Under the pieces are notes generated by a model that was not told the DNA's origin, searched no databases, and worked only from the letters and a program-made list of their open reading frames with translations. Made by a program: the position numbers and the translations under genes. This document shows, piece by piece, positions 21,900 through 34,044 of a stretch of 64,000 nucleotides of DNA. Numbering within the stretch: the first letter of the stretch is position 1; every line of letters begins with the position of its first letter. Source of the stretch: Branchiostoma floridae (taxonomy: Eukaryota; Chordata; Leptocardii; Amphioxiformes; Branchiostomatidae); the NCBI RefSeq assembly GCF_000003815.2, contig NC_049986.1, forward strand, positions 15,701,702 to 15,765,701, read 5' to 3'.

Positions 21900-21977
21900 T
21901 ACTCAGCCCAACACCCTGGTCAACTCGGCCCAACACCCTGGAACTCTGCCAGGGTTGATCAGGGTGTTGGGCTGAGT
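21900..21977. repeat. Foldback carrying a duplicated inner motif
   Basis: CTCAGCCCAACACCCTGGTC (21902 onward) pairs with GATCAGGGTGTTGGGCTGAG (to 21975). A second copy of the left motif, CTCGGCCCAACACCCTGGAA, sits between, so either left copy could pair with the right arm. Confidence 0.7.
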
Positions 21978-22354
21978 TGGTCTGATTAGCCATGGGCCAA
22001 TTTGGTAATCAATAAAGAGTCAAAGGCTCGAGTCAAGACAAAAGATGTGGGCACATTTTTTAAAGATCACGTCTTACATTACTACATTGTTGGTATAGAA
22101 CATTCTACTGTAGTTGGTGTAAGGAAAAAAATCCTTAAAAATCTGATTAATAAACCTGTACATATAACGACAACGCACCCACCCGATACTAGTATAAATG
22201 CGCGTAGTACATGCACAGTAATATATTAAAGGTCGTGCGCCCCCCTCCCCACATTTTCAACACTGTCGTAACGTAATATATTTACCCCTGAACACAATAT
22301 TCATTGAAATACAGCTATACAAAAGAACACCACGTATTCACATCATGACTCACC

Positions 22355-22575
22355 TGTTCCATTTCTTGATCAGGGCTAAGTAACTTGTCTTCTGGGCTTT
22401 TGGGGGAGGGAAAGTCATGTGTCCCACGCGCGTGTCTTCCGCAGGTAACTGTACTGAACACTTCAGGTGAAAGTCGCCAGGTGGCGCTCGTACACTTCCT
22501 GGTTTTACAACGCGTGCGCAGTAGAGTTACCTAGTTTTTTGGGGGAGGGCTACGTGGAACTAACTAACCTGCAAA
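22355..22575. promoter_or_regulatory. Shared FASTKD1/AP3M head-to-head promoter
   Basis: About 220 bases lie between the inferred end of the FASTKD1 noncoding exon (donor at 22354, minus strand) and the AP3M ATG at 22576. It contains CACGCGCGTG, an ETS-like ACTTCCTGG and GCGTGCGCAG, an NRF1-like core. No TATA box was found. Confidence 0.6.
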
Positions 22576-25500
22576 ATGATCCACAGTTTATTTATGATCA
22601 ACAGTGCGGGGTGAGTTGTTGGTCCTTTCATCTATTCTTCTTGTATTTCTACTGTACAGTCAATTTCCTGCATGTTTGTCTTTTGTAAACCCCAAAAAAT
22701 GATTGCGGATGCTTGAATGGGGAGGGGGGCGTAGTTGGCTCAGATACTAAAACATAATTTTCCTTATCTATCTACTTTATTTGTATCCAGGGATATTTTT
22801 ATGGAGAAGCACTGGAAAAGTGTCATCAGCAGATCTGTGTGTGACTACTTTTTCGAAGAGCAACAAAAGGTATGACTTTTTGTCTTCATTTTTATGTAGG
22901 TTGATACCTGACCTGTAACACGCAAATGTAATCACTTGGTCATATGACAAATATCAATATGTACAGATCGGAGGGTCGGCTTCTCTAGGTCTAGCACTCC
23001 TTATAAGAACTTCAGCGTACTGTGTTGAGGGGACAGTTTGTGGTTCCAAACTATCTGTGTCTTCTTCATACCAGAAGAAGAGGGACACTTTGTACAGAAT
23101 TTTAGAAACAGCACATAACACTTAACAGGTTTTGCTATAATTTTGCAAACCTGTAAAAAAAGCAACAATGAAATTCATAAAGTTTCTCTTCACATTAGTC
23201 AAACGATTTCCTCTTACTCAGACACATTATATGTTCACCAGCTCCATCCCACCACATTATGTACTCTAAGTCTAATAGTAACACCACAGGGTGTCAAATA
23301 CTTTACCAGTACAGTAAGCGTGGTGACACAGAGTACGTTATTCTTTTCTATCTAATGTCTTTCTATGTAACGTCCTTGGTGACACCCACAAAGTCTAGGT
23401 CATTGACCTTATTCATTTAGAACAGAAGAAGAAGAAACTGAGCAAAACAAAATATTTCCCTTCTATGAAGGTTTCAGAGAGAGAGAGGCTTTGAGAGGCT
23501 TTATTTGTCCATTGTGAATTGTACGCTGCTCAAAAAGAGGTAAAAAACAGTATACAACTTACAAGTGAAGGGCAATAGCAGTGGTCTAAAAACAAGTAAT
23601 GAAACAATAAACTTTCAGTATCTTGAGTAACAGTAACCCTGTATGTCTTATACGATACAGTTACTCAAGCAACTTAATGAAACTTTGCCTGGATGTCTAG
23701 ATCTTCATTGACAAAATATTGGGCTCAGTGTGAATGTTTTCTTATTTCCAACAGGCCAACAGCCCAGAAGATGTGAACCCAGTCATCTCCACCCCCCACC
23801 ACTATCTCATCCACATCTACAGAGAAAACATCTACTTTGTAGCAGTCTGTACAACAGAAGGTATCATACAGCTTTCTCACATCTATATGATAATGACAAG
23901 ATACATGTACTTTGAGGTTAACCTTGAAAATCAATTTGTGGCATATGGCAAATTTTGTATATTAAGTAGTACAGTATGTGCCCTTCTTCGCATTGCGAGC
24001 ATGTTGTAAATCGTGAACAGTTTGCAGTGGTTTTACACGTATATTAAGTTTTTGTGTAACATTTTCATAATATTAGCAACATTATGTTTGTCTTGCATAC
24101 TGCTAACACAGTAAAGTATATAAAAAATTAAATACCTCCTGCCTAACACAAGATCAAGTCCTCAAAAATGTAAATGAATTCATAGTGTCTTGTTTGCTAT
24201 TGTTTTTTCAAACACAAACATTTAAGCACATAGTCTTGATACTCCTTCCCATTAATCCTGTTGTTGTTGTTGTTTTCCCAGTCCCTCCCCTGTTTGTGAT
24301 AGAGTTCCTACACAGAGTAGTGGACACCTTCACAGACTACTTTGGTGATGGGGGAGAAACTGCAATAAAGGACAACTATGTTATTGTCTATGAGGTTAGT
24401 AGCCTGATTAAATCGCGCTTCTTAGGCCTGTCCAACATTGCTGCGCATTGCTGGGGAGGAGGCTACAAGCTCCGGATAGCGGAGTTTGCATTACACAGAC
24501 TATGAGGTCAGGATTTCAGTTCAATTTGCAATTGTGTCAAGTCAATGCTGTACTGTGCACTGCAAACCCTGTGTACAGTATGCTCAAACTATAGAAACTC
24601 AAATTCAAAGCCCAACATCACATGTAGCTCCTGGTTTTTCCTAAGTAATACAAAAATTGTTACATTGGGATGAGACTTACATATATGTTCACCTAGCTTA
24701 AAAGATTACAGGTAGCAAATTATCTTTATTGATAATTCAGTATTCCAGTCAATATTGACTTTCAATGCTACTCTTAAAATGATGTTTGTCATTCTTTTGA
24801 CTTCTTTTACCATTTTAGCAGTTTGAGTGTGTTGTGTATTTAAGTGCCCTTACATAATTCTTTCCAACCACTCTCTAACATCTACTCCATCTAACAAGAC
24901 ACAATTCCGGTTGTGCTAACTGCTGAATCTCCTCTTTTATTCACCAGTTGTTGGAGGAGATGTTGGACAATGGTTTCCCCCTGGCCACAGAGTCCAACAT
25001 CCTGAAGGAACTCATCAAACCCCCAAACATCCTCCGTACTGTCGTCAACACTGTCACAGGCAGCTCCAAGTAAGTACCTATCAAACCCCCTTGATATCCT
25101 CTGTACAGTCGTTAACAAAACTGAAAACCAGTGAGAGGTGTTCTTACACAGCAGTATCAGTAAATTTTCTGATACATGTATGTTCACTGTTTGGTGATAA
25201 CAATTTAAACTTTGATGTCTTTCGCAAAATTTGATGTTGTCAAAAAAACAGACTGGTGCACATGTTGAATTTGAGTTTAAGGTACTCTTATGCATAACAA
25301 TGGCTGTACAAGGCTACTAGCATTGACAAGTGATCCCAAATTTGTTCAATTGCCAAAACACACTGTACATGTACATGTAACTGTGTTAGGATTTAGTAAA
25401 AAAAAAACTATAGGGCCCAAACCTAACACTTGGAAGTCACCACAAGGGTTTTCAGACAATAACTGTAAAAATAAATTTTGAATAAAAGAAAATCAAAAAG

Positions 25501-28500
25501 TTAGAAGTATTCTGTTCCACATCTTGATTATTTCAAAATTTTTACACAGCCAGGAAATAGTTAGAAAGTTTAAATAGCTTTCAAAATATTTCCAAAGTAT
25601 CAAATCTCCTAGGCATACATTTGTATAATTACAAAGAATTGAAAACATTTATAACTGATGACAATGGCAACCCTTGCGGGGACTTGGAATGGACTCTACT
25701 GTAATATGTATTGAAACATAACACTTCCACCCACTCCCAGCCTCTCAGACACCCTCCCCACCGGTCAGCTGTCCAATGTGCCCTGGAGGAGGGCGGGGGT
25801 CAAGTACACCAACAACGAGGCGTACTTCGACGTCATCGAGGAGATAGACGCCATCATCGACAAGCAGGTTTGTTACTCTTACTTCTTTGTTTATGTTATT
25901 CTGTGTATGCTACTGTAAACGAATTTAAGTTTGCGGGAATTTAATTTTGCGGTAGCTGCTGGAAAAAAACTTTTCGCAGTGGTTTCAAGTTCGCGGGAGC
26001 TCCATTTACTGTAGTCTCTTACTGCCATGGAAAAATGTTTACAGTGGTTTTATGTTCGCGGTGGTTTTAAGTTCGCAATGGTTTTAAGTTCCCAGGGATT
26101 TAATTTTGCGGTAGCGGTGAAAAAGACATGGCATGCCTGGAAAGCAGTGTGCTAAGCACTGAATGTGTCCAACCCTGTTTAAAGAAAACAGAAATAAATT
26201 AGATTCTCCTTACATTTGACATGTTTGCCTCTTGCTGCATGTGCAGTCATTGTTTTTGTATTCTTGGTCATTGTTGGGGTCTTACACTAAGGCTCCCAAG
26301 TTACTGCTTCTGCAAGGATGATTCAAAATGTTCTTTTGATACATTAGAACCATTCATGTGTAAGATTTTGTACCAGTGTGTTTAACATGCACTATACAGA
26401 TCGGGAAAGACAATTTTTGTTCTGTGTATCACTCCAGGGTTCCACAGTGTTTGCTGATATACAGGGAGTGGTAAGTGTAGAATTTTTGATGACTCCATAC
26501 TTTTTTTTAATCAGACTGGACACTGTGTGACATATAATACAATAAAGCAAACAATATACTGTATCAGAGACTAAAAAATTATTCATTTGGTGGTAATGAT
26601 GTGACATATTTTCCCAGTTTATTTTCGACTGTACCTGGTAAATGTGTAGTATGTCCAACAGAACCAAAGTCCTTAAACTGCTTTCGGATCCCTAACACTG
26701 TATTCCTATTGTAGATCGACTGTTGTGTGAAGCTATCGGGGATGCCAGACCTCACCTTGTCATTTATGAACCCCCGTATCTTGGACGATGTTAGCTTCCA
26801 CCCGTGTGTACGCTTCAAGAGATGGGAGGTAAATATGAGCTGTTAATCTTTAACGTCTGAAAAAAGTTTTGTTTGGTTGGCAGCATCATGTTTACCTTGT
26901 CCCCCCAATGACCTGGAGGTCAAGGGACACCATTAAAAGAATGTCAAGTAAGCTCATCTTTGTTGGTGAAGTTGGCAACTTGAACAGGATGTCCCTTAAA
27001 GGTGCTTTGCCCATTAGTGAATAGAATAGAATAGAATAGAATAGAATAGAATAGAATAGAATAGAATAGAATAGAATAGAATAGAATAGAATAGAATAGA
27101 ATAGAATAGAATAGAAGTTTGATACTGTCATTCAACATACGTAAATGCTCAACTCGAATTTTCAGTCTCTCTTACATCAACCTTCTTTAAATTAAAAGGT
27201 GCTTAAATACAGTTAAACCTGTACACAAGAGCCACCTTACCATGTAGTGTGGCCAGTTTTTGATGGTCCCTTTGACAATTTTTACCATGGACACAAGCAG
27301 TAAGAATTCTGTCTATAGTGGCAACCCATGTTTGACTGTAACTTGATAATGTAGAATGATCACAACGTCCTGTTTGAATCTCTCTTACAGTCTGAAAGAG
27401 TCCTGTCCTTTGTTCCTCCTGATGGTAACTTCAGACTCATCTCCTACCATGTTGGGTCACAGAAGTAAGTAAACTGTTTTCTCTTATCTCAATGTTGATA
27501 TCTGTCTGCATGTACTTTCTACTTTGTTGTATTCATTGTGAGCACTTGACAAATTTTGATCCCCTATCCTCTGCACATGTCTCTGACTGAGCCAACAACC
27601 ACTTTTGAAAGTTCTTTAATCATTGAATTTGTACATGTCTACTAGCTTGTAAGGGGTAGTTGTCTTTGGATATTGGAGTTTTGTTTTACACAGCCAGTAA
27701 TTATAATGTCTCTCACCTACTCACTAGTACATTTTGATGCCTATCAGACATCTTCCTCAAAGCTTCTGACTGGAGTATACAGCCACTGTATACATAGGTG
27801 GCACTTTTGCAGCAAGAACACAATCCCAAACGTGACATGTGTTGTTGTCTTTCTTTCTTAAAGCTATTGTATATAAGCTTAAGTGTCTACATGTACCTGT
27901 GTTCTTTTCCCAGCATGGTGGCCATCCCTGTGTATGTGAAGCCCAACATCTCCTTCAGAGAGGGAGGGGGGCGGTTTGATGTCACCGTGGGACCCAAACA
28001 AACCATGGGCAAACTGGTAGGCTTGAACACTACATGAAGCTTTTGACTTAATCCTCTTTGACCCTTTGGGAGTACAGGGCCTCAGTGAGTTGCCTCCATT
28101 GTGTTAAAGATTGTAAACCATTTATTAAAGAAGTATAGGTATTTGTGCACTAATATGTTGTTGTTGTTGCTGTTGTTATTTATTCTCAGGTGGAGTCAGT
28201 GGTGATCACCTGTGCCATGCCCAAGGTGGTGCTGAACATGAACCTGACCCCCACCCAGGGAACCTACACCTTTGACCCCGTTGCCAAGGTGTTGACCTGG
28301 GACGTGGGGAAGATCAACCCGCAGAAGCTGCCCAACCTGCGCGGGAACATCAGCCTGCAGAGCGGGTCTCCTCCGCCTGAGTCCAACCCCGCCATTTCTG
28401 TAAGTACACATACACATGTATTATGTGTAAGAGTGGTTACTGGTACGGTGTACTGGTACAAACCCGTTTTTCCCGTTTGTTGGACCAGTCCAGAAAAAAC

Positions 28501-31303
28501 AGACCTGAAAAAAATGATGTTGGACCAAATCAAAAATAAACAGATTACACCAGCAGGCATTTACGTCTTTTGGGGCTTACAGATACAAGAAAAGAACAAG
28601 AGAAAAGTAGAAGAGAGTTGATAGTCATTTTTACCAGGCTTTCACAGTCAAACTTGGTCTAAAACAGAGACATCAGGTACTAGTACTGAGTCCAACCCTG
28701 CCATATCTGTGAGTACACATACACATGTACAGTCAAACCTGTATAAGTGACTACCTTTACATAGTGGCCACCTGACCATTGCGGTCACTTTTTGTCGGTC
28801 CCTTGGATTTTTCCCATGGACCTAAGCGTTAAGAAATAGTCTGCTCCGCCCAAGTCCAACCCCACCATATCTGTGAGTGAAAAATACATGTGATAGCAAA
28901 TCCGTAATCATTATGAAGACCTCCTAACCACCATTAAAACTAAAAAAACTGAAGTGGTATGGCCACGTGTAACGGTCATCGGGACCAGCCAAAACTATCA
29001 TGCAAGGGACTGTGCAAGGAGGAAGAAAGAAGGGTAGGCAATAATTATAAGGGAAAAGGTGGTAAGATGAATAGTATGAGAGAATGGACTTAAACATGTG
29101 TCGATGAAGGTTAGGCATCCAGGTTACAAAGAAAATAAGAATCACCAAATGTCAGATACTCAAGCAACTCAATGAATTTTGGGAAGTCAGATGTTGTGTC
29201 AGTGACATTGAGCAGATCTGTGCAAAATGAAGCATACATTAATAAGAGCAGAATACCAAGAAGGATGGAGAAAACTCTTTGCCAGATCTTCTGTTGTGCT
29301 CTAACTGTCAAATAAAAATACGTCATGTACATGGAGTTAGACAAAGGGATGAAACTTTGTTTTTTTTGTCCTTTAACAGGTTCAGTTCAAGATCCAGCAG
29401 ATGGCAGTTTCAGGGTTAAAGGTCAACAGACTGGACATGTATGGAGAGGTGAGTAGTGAAATAACCATACACACGTTTGGGTTTCTATTCCAATAAACTT
29501 TCATCTGTGACTGTAGTCTACAACTTAAAGATTTCATACTCTACATCTGCACACGGTTAAGTGCCTATCAACAAGCTTTTGATCAATCCTATGACCCTTC
29601 TCAAGTTGAAATGACCCGAAGCCTATGTCACATGACTGAACAGGGATCTTTGATCGGTTGCTGACATCATACTTTCAGTCAGGTCACGTGACATAGACTG
29701 TGTGTTATTCAAACTGAGAAGGGATCATAGGACTGATCAAAAGCTTGTTTTACTTTACATTGTGCACAGAGTTTTAGGACTATTTCATTTGAACATAGGG
29801 AACGACAGAGTCCTGTAAAAATCCTATCCCACATGCCCCTCCTAAACTCGGTATATCAATCTCTTCATCTTTAAGTTGTTGACAAAAAGCTTTTAGCCTG
29901 AAGTCTAGTTTAGCATGTTAAACATTACATCATATCTTGCACTTTGTACTTTGATTTAACTGTTGCGGTTGATTTTTTTATTGCATGTGAATGATGCAAC
30001 AAGAAATTCGCATGGAAAATGAAGAAGTTACATACATGTAGTTATTGAAGAGAGCTTGGTTGACCAATAATGGATCCAAATGTGCCTTTCCCATCATATT
30101 TCAGAGCTCCCCAAAGAAAAGCTTCACATTTGAGGTTTGTTACTCTTTGGCCTTGAGTAAAGAATCTCTCTCTAGTGTGTCACTCACACATGTGGTCCCA
30201 GTCAAACTGGATTGAACTGAAACTCCCAAAACTGGAAGAAAAACAAGAAATCCAAACATTTCTACTGGTTTGGAGATTAGAGCAATCTCAAATACCCTTT
30301 CTATTGCCAGTGCATGCAATTGTTCTGAACATTATTCTCATTGTTTTACAGTGCATGTTTGCAGTATGTATTAGTAATGTTTCTGGGGACTTACATCCTT
30401 ACATCACAGAGGGCGTACTAACACCTTTCTAGCCATTCTAGGCTCATTTGTTCTAGTGCAAAAGGAGGTACCCAATGGCTGATCACATATGCCCATGACT
30501 AGTTCTTTACCATCTAGCATTTAACTCATTGTTCTGTTGGCATGACTCTGATGTGATGAAAAGCGATGCGCTCAGTTTAACATGTAAAGTCATGTACACA
30601 TACACGTACACAGTATTCATCTTGTAGTGTCTTGCTTACACAGCACATACACCTCTGTATCTGCATCAGTATTATCAGTATTTATGCCCTTTGACATAAC
30701 ATACCAGCTACTTCTACATTGTAAATCTCATGTCAATCTGATGAAGACTCTATAAAGATCAAAATAGTAAATATTGGACATTCACTCCTACCATCATCCT
30801 TCTAATTTTCCTTTGATCACCTGAGCTACTTATTGTTCAGAAAGGGTATTTGAGTTGAATTTTTTCCCATCACTGCCTCTCCCTAACCATCACCTGCACC
30901 TGTCATTCATTTGAAGTTCCTCCCCAGAAACTGTTACAATCCTCAAGTGCATTTTGATTGGTTGATGAAATTTTGATTGGCACCTGTCCATATTGCCCTG
31001 CCACATGACTTTCCTCCTGTGTGTCCTGTGTAGTCATGTAGGAAGATATCACAGCCAAAATAAAAGCTCTCTCTCTAACATGCTCTAGTTTCTACAACAA
31101 TGTAGTAGCCCACCCATTTAAAACCATGCCATAGATTTTTTTCACATTTGTTTGAGTATTCACTACTAAAAAGTATTTTGTCAATCAGTAAAAATGACGT
31201 TGTTAAACGCTTGTCTTTTTTTTTTCTTGAATTCTAGAAGTACAAGCCTTTCAAGGGAGTGAAGTATCTGACCAAAGCAGGAAACTTCCAAGTGCGAACA
31301 TGA
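22576..31303 (+). CDS. AP3M: AP-3 adaptor complex mu subunit
   Basis: Thirteen exons: 22576-22610, 22791-22869, 23755-23860, 24282-24394, 24948-25069, 25741-25867, 26438-26470, 26715-26828, 27391-27464, 27914-28016, 28190-28399, 29380-29448, 31238-31303. All phases agree, giving 416 residues (vertebrate AP3M1/2 have 418). The N-terminal longin-like domain opens MIHSLFMINSAGDIF. The mu homology domain starts near residue 175 (SGMPDLTLSFMNPRILDD, PPDGNFRLISY, PKVVLNMNLTPTQG) and ends KAGNFQVRT. AP-3 sorts tyrosine-motif cargo from endosomes/TGN to lysosomes and related organelles, and mu recognises the motif. A single gene here would be orthologous to both vertebrate paralogues. A possible 30-nt extra exon lies in the last intron. 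Exons 5 and 11 have partial copies in the following introns. AATAAA sites follow at 31619 and 32073. Confidence 0.96.
25077..25122 (+). repeat. Partial copy of the AP3M exon 5 tail in the next intron
   Basis: TATCAAACCCCCTTGATATC-CTCTGTACAGTCGTTAACA resembles exon 5 at 25012-25056 (CATCAAACCCCCAAACATCC-TCCGTACTGTCGTCAACA). It starts 8 bases into the intron. It has lost coding quality and the donor. Confidence 0.65.
25911..26120. mobile_element. MITE-like element with TACTGTAAACG start, inverted copy 3
   Basis: It contains TTTAAGTTTGCGGGAATTTA and GGTTTTAAGTTCGC, the complement of the words in copies 1 and 2. The right edge is unclear. Confidence 0.55.
27019..27116. repeat. (GAATA)n pentanucleotide microsatellite, about 20 units
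   Basis: An uninterrupted GAATA run in the AP3M intron between exons 8 and 9. Confidence 0.97.
27208..27340. mobile_element. MITE with TACAGTTAAACCTG termini
   Basis: It opens TACAGTTAAACCTGTACACA and closes CATGTTTGACTGTA. A related partial element lies at 28728-28832 (TACAGTCAAACCTGTATAAG). Both are in AP3M introns. Confidence 0.7.
28439..28700. mobile_element. Fragment related to the hAT-type MITE of 2747-3173
   Basis: GGTACGGTGTACTGGTACAA, TTGTTGGACCAGTCCAGAAA and GAGAGTTGATAGTCATTTTT occur in the order found, in more complete form, at 42209-42500. No clean termini. Confidence 0.5.
28686..28892 (+). repeat. Two partial copies of the AP3M exon 11 end with splice donor
   Basis: The genuine exon 11 end (to 28399) reads GAGTCCAACCCCGCCATTTCT then GTAAGT. 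Copies at 28688-28711 and 28852-28875 keep the AGTCCAACCC...CCATATCT block followed by GTGAGT. The first copy also keeps the intronic ACACATACACATGTA; the second extends further 5' with GTCTGCTCCGCCCA. Both lie in the intron after exon 11. Confidence 0.8.
28949..29100 (+). pseudogene. Relic of a LINE reverse-transcriptase C-terminus
   Basis: Translation gives LKWYGHV, a stop, then a Gly/Lys/Arg stretch ending GGRKKGRQ and another stop. The WYGHV and GGRKRGR words are typical of the end of many non-LTR retrotransposon polyproteins. The sequence GATGAAGGTTAGGCATCCAG follows and recurs at 31435. Confidence 0.65.
29568..29749. mobile_element. MITE with CAACAAGCTTTTGATCA termini
   Basis: The left arm CAACAAGCTTTTGATCAATC-CTATGACCCTTCTCAAGTT pairs with the complement of GGGATCATAGGACTGATCAA-AAGCTTGTT at the right. 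Arms of about 45 bases, no ORF. Confidence 0.8.
30105..30134 (+). other. Candidate alternative 30-nt microexon of AP3M
   Basis: A CATATTTCAG acceptor precedes and GAG/GTTTGT follows a 30-base open segment encoding SSPKKSFTFE. The flanking exons both join in phase 0, so inclusion would add ten residues between MYGE and KYKPFKG without a shift. It is not needed for the normal protein, so it is optional if real. Confidence 0.45.
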
Positions 31304-32749
31304 TGTTCCCTGGTTCTGTGTCAGCCAAGCAGACATTTGGGGCATCTGAGGCCAAACGGATGTTATTATGTAATAATCTATTGTCACTACGCAGTTTTAG
31401 CATAATTTGTCAAATATATTTCACTATACGTCGATGAAGGTTAGACATCCAGATAATTAAGATATGCAAAAATGCAGTTACTCAAGCTACTGGATTCCAA
31501 AATTATATCCAGTTGCTTATGAGTAACTGCTTTTTGGCATATATTTGACTGTCTTTTTTCAATATTTAATCTGGAATTGAAAGACAACATGGAGGTATTA
31601 TGCAAGAACAATTATCATAATAAACCTTACATCTAGTTAGTCTTCCTCCATAAATGTGCATTCTCAATACTAAGTGTCAGTGTCAGTACTTGGATAACAA
31701 AGTTCTGTGTACACAACCAAGCTCAATTTTTTCAAGACCAATGTTTCTGTGACCACGTGTCACCTTAGGGCAGTTCTGACATGGTTCTATTGCATGTACA
31801 TGTACACACTGCTAACAAATGCAGTCCCTGCTGCTGCAGTGTGGAATAGAACCATTCAACATTGCCATTAGGAAGGTGACGGACATTCACCAAAATGTAC
31901 TAGTAGGTCTTGAGTAAAACACTTTTTTGTGTATTGAAAGAACTTGTTGTCCAGTGACTTACCAACCTGATGAAACTATTCATGGCTGTCAGTTCTCAGC
32001 ATCTTTCTTTTAGTTTCTTTTACATACTTACACAATTCAAGCTCTGTAAAACACTCTGTTGATGAAGGAGTGAATAAAGTTGCACAGCCAGTATTTGGAC
32101 AAACATACTTGACCTTATCAAGGATGTAAGCACACACAATGTATGGTTTTAGCTTTGGTTAAAAAACAAGTCTTCTTGACAATTAGGTCATCATACATCA
32201 TTATCTATATGATACAATTTACATGATCACACCCAACTTGGTATACTGACTTATTTTTGGCTTGTTTGTCAACTCTCTGTTTTCAACAAAACAAGAAACT
32301 AAAATGTTCCTGTAGTTTAAGATTCTGTGCAATGTCAAAGTCCAGCTTTTCACCACATACAGATTTATTTTCCCTTATCTTTACTCAATTTTTTGTACCC
32401 ACATTCCGTGTCTTTGCAACTTTAATAGAAAACAAGTGACTCCAAATCTAAAATTTATATTGTAGTTGATGCCTATTTTATAATTATTAATGTAAATGTA
32501 TGTTGAAAGATTATAAATGTACCTCCATAAAGATTTAGCCTTGATTCTGTCTTCCTCCTTTTTTTGTACTTGAAAAAGCTAAAGTTTGAAATTTGATGAA
32601 AGTAAGTGGCCCGAAACATAGTCTTTGGCATTAATTGCTGAAGAGCAGATGTTGATGTGATAAATAATTATGTTTTCTAGCCGCAACGTTTTTTCTGGAT
32701 GGTTAGAAATGATAGAAAGGGAGGTCCTTACACACATGTAGTTCAACTG
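31304..32749. other. AP3M 3' UTR and flank
   Basis: Possible AATAAA signals at 31619-31624 and 32073-32078. A repeat at 31429-31550 contains GATGAAGGTTAGACATCCAG and an inverted pair (GCAGTTACTCAAGCTACTGG and its near complement AGTTGCTTATGAGTAACTGC). Related pieces lie at 6829-6925, 23640-23715 and 29095-29190. No further coding exon was recognised. Confidence 0.5.
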
Positions 32750-32950
32750 GTAGCAGCCTAACATTTTAGCTCCTGGTTCCAACTAGGACAACTAGTTGGT
32801 GACTAGGAGACTCCGGTTTAATCCTGGGAAGGGCATCTCATTTGGGGCTGCACAAACAAACAAACAAACCCGTCTTTTGGATGGGACCTTAAATGGGGAT
32901 CCCATGGTCCCTCCTTGTAAAGATAAACCCAGCTACTGAAACAGTAAGGG
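32750..32950 (+). mobile_element. tRNA-derived SINE-like element, copy 1
   Basis: GGAGACTCCGGTTTAATCCT resembles a B box. GGGAAGGGCATCTCATTTGG and GACCTTAAATGGGGATCCCA follow, and it ends near CTGAAACAGTAAGG. The same order is seen at 36905-37095. Confidence 0.6.
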
Positions 32951-34044
32951 AACTACAGGTATGCCACTTTGCACTTCTACGATCTGAAATGAACGAACAC
33001 ATTGGGAAAACGTTTACCATTTTCCATCCCTACATCTGCCTGTAGATCATTTGTTATTGTAAAGGCTGATTCTGGATACTGAGAAGTAGTGAATGTCATC
33101 TTCAACAGAGAACTATATCCATCTAGTCTTAGTGTACTATACTTATTGTCATCTTCATGTGAAAAATCCGCCAATCTTTGTATAGATTACATATATGATT
33201 AAACTGTACTAAAGTGGTACATAGTGATACCGCATTATGCACCATTATTATACAAAAGTTGGAGTAGATCTGGAGAAATAAATGACATGTTTAGCTTTGA
33301 TGATTACTTAAAATCTCATCATTGAAGTATTAAGGTATTCATGACTATACCTCCGAGCCCTTCATGGTTGGGACAAATTTTAGATCAGCAAACTAGCATC
33401 GCGAACTCTCTTAAGGGGCATTTGCGTTTAGACAGCGGATTTCCTGTTTCGTCTATTGCTGATACTTTTATTACTCTTGATTGCTTCAAGCTCAGTGTAT
33501 ACTCATCTAGAAAAACAACGACAATATGTTATGTACAAGACTTTACACCCAGGATTGATAGTGCCCCTCCGTGACCCATATTGACAACTGTTCACCTTGA
33601 ACAATGGGTGAACCCGACAATGGAATTCCGGGCTCATGAGCCTCCTCACCCCTAAATCGTGATGACATGTCGTTCCGCATGATTAATGCGCACAACTAAT
33701 GAAAAATAATCCCAACCACGGAAAAACCTTCAACTATGCCAGCGGACGTGGATGGAAATGTAACAACTAAAAAGTCTGGTCAGGGTCCTGTAGTAACCCC
33801 ACACCAACATAACAGCTTCGTTACATCAGGTGTTTTGAGCATGCAGACATTTCATATATCCCATCCTGGCTTCGCAGAGAGTGATTCATCAGTTTTATGG
33901 AGGCTGTAGCCAATCGGAGATGCTATCATGGTAATACGCTGTTTTTCTGATCAGGTTCAGGCAACTGTCATCCGATGTCAACGTTTTTTTAGCTGATTAG
34001 CTGATTCAGAAACTTCTGGTGATTTCAAGATGACAGCCTCTCTC
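32951..34044. other. Noncoding stretch, nothing recognised
   Basis: Short unsupported open frames only. No repeat family or splice-supported exon was identified. Confidence 0.5.
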
